A DNA stretch of 64,000 nucleotides. Source: Streptantibioticus silvisoli (GTDB lineage Bacteria > Actinomycetota > Actinomycetes > Streptomycetales > Streptomycetaceae). The stretch is taken from positions 1-64,000 of the forward strand of contig NZ_JAAGKO020000045.1 in the NCBI RefSeq assembly GCF_027947535.2. The letters are read 5' to 3'. Within the stretch, counting starts at the first letter, position 1, and each line of letters begins with the position of its first letter. Below, in pieces: positions 61,929 to 64,000 of this stretch. The notes under the pieces were generated by a model. The model did no database searches, was not told where the DNA came from, and saw nothing but the letters and a program-made list of their open reading frames with translations. Position numbers and translations under genes: made by a program.

Positions 61929-64000
61929 GAGCTGTCCCGCTACCCGGTCTACATCGACCCCGACGTCGACCCCACGCCGGTCTCGGTGACGCCCAACAGC
62001 TCCGGCTCCACCTACGTGCAGTCCGCCTACCCGAGCACCCAGAACTACAGCGACACCAGCAACGACCTCGGTGTTGGCGACCAGCAGTACCAGGCCAGCA
62101 CCGGCGCGGAACGCACCTTCTACCAGTTCAACATGGGCGCGGCCGCCGGCACCGACATCAGCAGCGCCAAGCTGAACGTCACCCAGAACTACTCCGCCGA
62201 CTGGGGCTGCACCGACTACACCGTCACCGCGAAGAACTCACCGCACATCAGCTCGTCCACCACATGGAACAACCAACCCACGCCCTACACCGATGACACC
62301 GACACCCAGTCGATCACCGGTAGCGGCAACTCGGGCTGCCCCGGCGACACCAAGGCAACCTTCAACATGACGAAGGCCGCCCAGGACGACGGGGACGGCG
62401 TGCTGACCTTCCGCCTCACCGGCGACGAATCGACCCCGAGCGCCTTCAAGCGCTTCAACAAGAGCGCCTCACTCACCCTGCTCTACAACAACCCGCCCAA
62501 CGTCCCCACCAGCCCCACCACCTCGCCCATCCCGCAGCCGAACGACAACACCTGCACCATCAAGGGCGATTACGGCTGGATCGGAAACCTGTCCGGCGGC
62601 AGCGTCGGTCTGTCCGCCCACGTCAGTGACCCCGACGGATCCAAGCAGCAGATCCAGGGCAAGTTCAGCATGTGGGACGACGGAGGCGACGGCAGCGGCA
62701 GCACCCCTACCGCTTATCTGCCCGGCGTCAACGAGACCGACAGCACCAACGTCGTATCCGGAACCGGCGGCACCGTCAACCTGACCGTCCCTGCTGCCAA
62801 GTTGACCGACGGTCACCTCTATGGCTGGGATGTGCTCGCCTCCGACGGCATCGACACCTCGGACGCCTCCGACCACTGCCTGTTCTGGTACGACGCCTCC
62901 GCGCCCCACAACCCCACGGTGACGGACACCCCGCCGGGCAGCGCCGGGAGGAACCTGACGTTCTCCCTGAGCGCGACCGACGTGGTTCCCACCGGCGGCC
63001 GGGCCAGCGGCATCGACCACTACGACTACACCCTCGACTCCGCCACCGCCCTCGCCGGTGACGGCGGCACCCACGTCGCCCTCTCAGCGGCTGACAACGT
63101 CTCGGTGCCCGTCACCTCGTGGGGCACCCACACCCTTTACGCCGACTCCGTCGACCAGGCCGGCAACGAGTCCCAACCCACCACCGTCCGGTTCTACGTC
63201 CCGCAGAACACCGCCTCCGTCAGCCCCGGTGACGTCAACGACGACGGCGTGCCCGACCTGCTCGCCGCCGACAGCGGCAACAACAGCCTGGACCTCATCC
63301 AGCCCAACCAGTCCGTCCCCGGCACCACCACCGCTCCCACCCCTGCGATCGCCTCCGGCCCCGCGGACTCCCCTGACGGCACCACCTGGGCCAACACCCT
63401 CATCGCCCACCGCTCCTCGGGCAAGTACAGCGTCTCCGGCCAGAAGGTCGACGACCTGTGGGCGGAGAAGAGCGGCCACCTGTGGCTCTACACCAACAAC
63501 ATCAACAACTCCGGCGGGCTGCCCGGCCACAACCAGGAGTTCTACACGGCCGACAACCGCACCCAGGTCTACCGACCCACCTGCGCCTCCGGTGACTGCG
63601 CGCACTACTCAGCCACCAGCTGGTCCGCCGCCACCCAGATGATCGCCCCCGGCGACGGCAACGGCGACGGCAACGCCGACCTCATCACCGTCGAAGGCTC
63701 CGAACTCTGGCTCTTCCTCGGCTCCAACGCCTCCGGCTCCTTCGGCAGCGCCGTCCAGCTCGCCCCCGGCACCGACTGGAGCGACTACACGATCATCGCC
63801 CCCGGCGACGTCAACGGTGACGGGTACGCGGACCTGTGGGCCCGCAACAACACCACCGGCGTGATCTGCCAGTACCTCACCGCGGTCGATCCCGGCACGG
63901 GTGCCGTCACCCTCGGTACCGGCACCGCGATCGACACCGGCAGCTTCACCAAGACCCAGCGCCCCCTGATCGCCAGCCTCGGCGACATCGACGGCGACGG
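61929..64000 (+). pseudogene. RHS-type protein, internal part in inverted orientation, runs off window
   Basis: An open plus-strand frame of 690 codons without any stop begins abruptly at about 61929 (ELSRYPVYIDPDVDP) and continues past 64000. It encodes the extracellular N-terminal portion typical of actinobacterial RHS proteins: YVQSAYPSTQNYSD with a DNRLRE-like beta domain (ISSSTTWNNQP), Ig-like modules (YTLDSATALAGDGGTHVAL, QAGNESQPTTVRFYV) and FG-GAP repeats (GDVNDDGVPDLLAADSG, GDGNGDGNADLITVEG, GDVNGDGYADLWARNN). Signal peptide and start are absent; upstream sequence is the opposite-strand RHS frame. Coding bias and lack of stops show the inversion is recent or an assembly artefact. Confidence 0.8.

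Noticed and set aside
1..64000. CRISPR arrays, rRNA operons, intact tRNAs, insertion sequences
   Set aside because: Looked for on both strands; no regularly spaced identical repeats with unique spacers, no rRNA-like blocks, no full cloverleaf and no transposase motif were seen.

Overview
The window is very GC-rich (well over 70 percent by eye), genes frequently start with GTG, and third codon positions are nearly all G or C. Together with RbpA, HpnH, DUF397/XRE pairs, a stand-alone LigD polymerase domain and a sigma-R type promoter in front of rbpA, this points to a Streptomyces-like actinomycete. There is no rRNA, no intact tRNA, no CRISPR array and no recognisable transposase.

Layout. 1-4.3 kb: left-edge partial membrane protein gene, a SpoIIE/PP2C phosphatase, two small genes and a solitary HpnH-like radical SAM gene. 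5-10 kb: a compact accessory cluster made of a 48-residue peptide, an MBL-fold protein broken by one base in a G7 run, two kinase-fold proteins and a divergent TPR regulator. It looks like an uncharacterised peptide-modification (RiPP-like) locus. 10-13 kb: an alpha/beta hydrolase, 15-bp repeat arrays, and a small autoregulated-looking HTH/membrane-protein operon. 13-20 kb: P450, TetR, histidine phosphatase, acetyltransferase, LigD polymerase, succinic semialdehyde dehydrogenase. 20-29 kb: DUF1275, a secreted TNT-type NAD glycohydrolase, a uridine-kinase-like protein, a secreted trypsin-like protease, a lysX/mprF remnant with an internal deletion, glutamate decarboxylase, and an XRE / HATPase / DUF397 module. 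29-43 kb: two GNATs, exonuclease III, a formamidase-like protein, an amidase, an ankyrin protein, an FtsK-like ATPase, a divergent MocR regulator / YczE pair, glycerophosphodiesterase, MFS transporter and rbpA. 43-56 kb: FxsA, polyprenol-phosphate mannose synthase coupled to apolipoprotein N-acyltransferase, amidohydrolase, Lrp regulator, acyl-CoA dehydrogenase, a lipoprotein and a secreted X-prolyl peptidase. From about 56 kb to the right edge the window is an accessory, in places AT-richer island. It carries an RHS polymorphic-toxin gene whose 3' part (minus strand, with a toxin-like C-terminus) and internal part (plus strand) meet head to head near 61.93 kb, as if an inner segment had been inverted, plus small downstream genes that could encode immunity or orphan toxin modules.

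Recurring non-coding structure: a 13-bp palindromic motif TGACGnnnCGTCA recurs in at least five intergenic regions; several minisatellite arrays with 15-45 bp units lie between genes; clear hairpin terminators separate convergent genes. GABA metabolism is represented by gadB and SSADH only, with no GABA transaminase in view. Coordinates of start codons were chosen from ribosome binding sites and frame; all functional calls rest on motif recognition by eye, without database searches.
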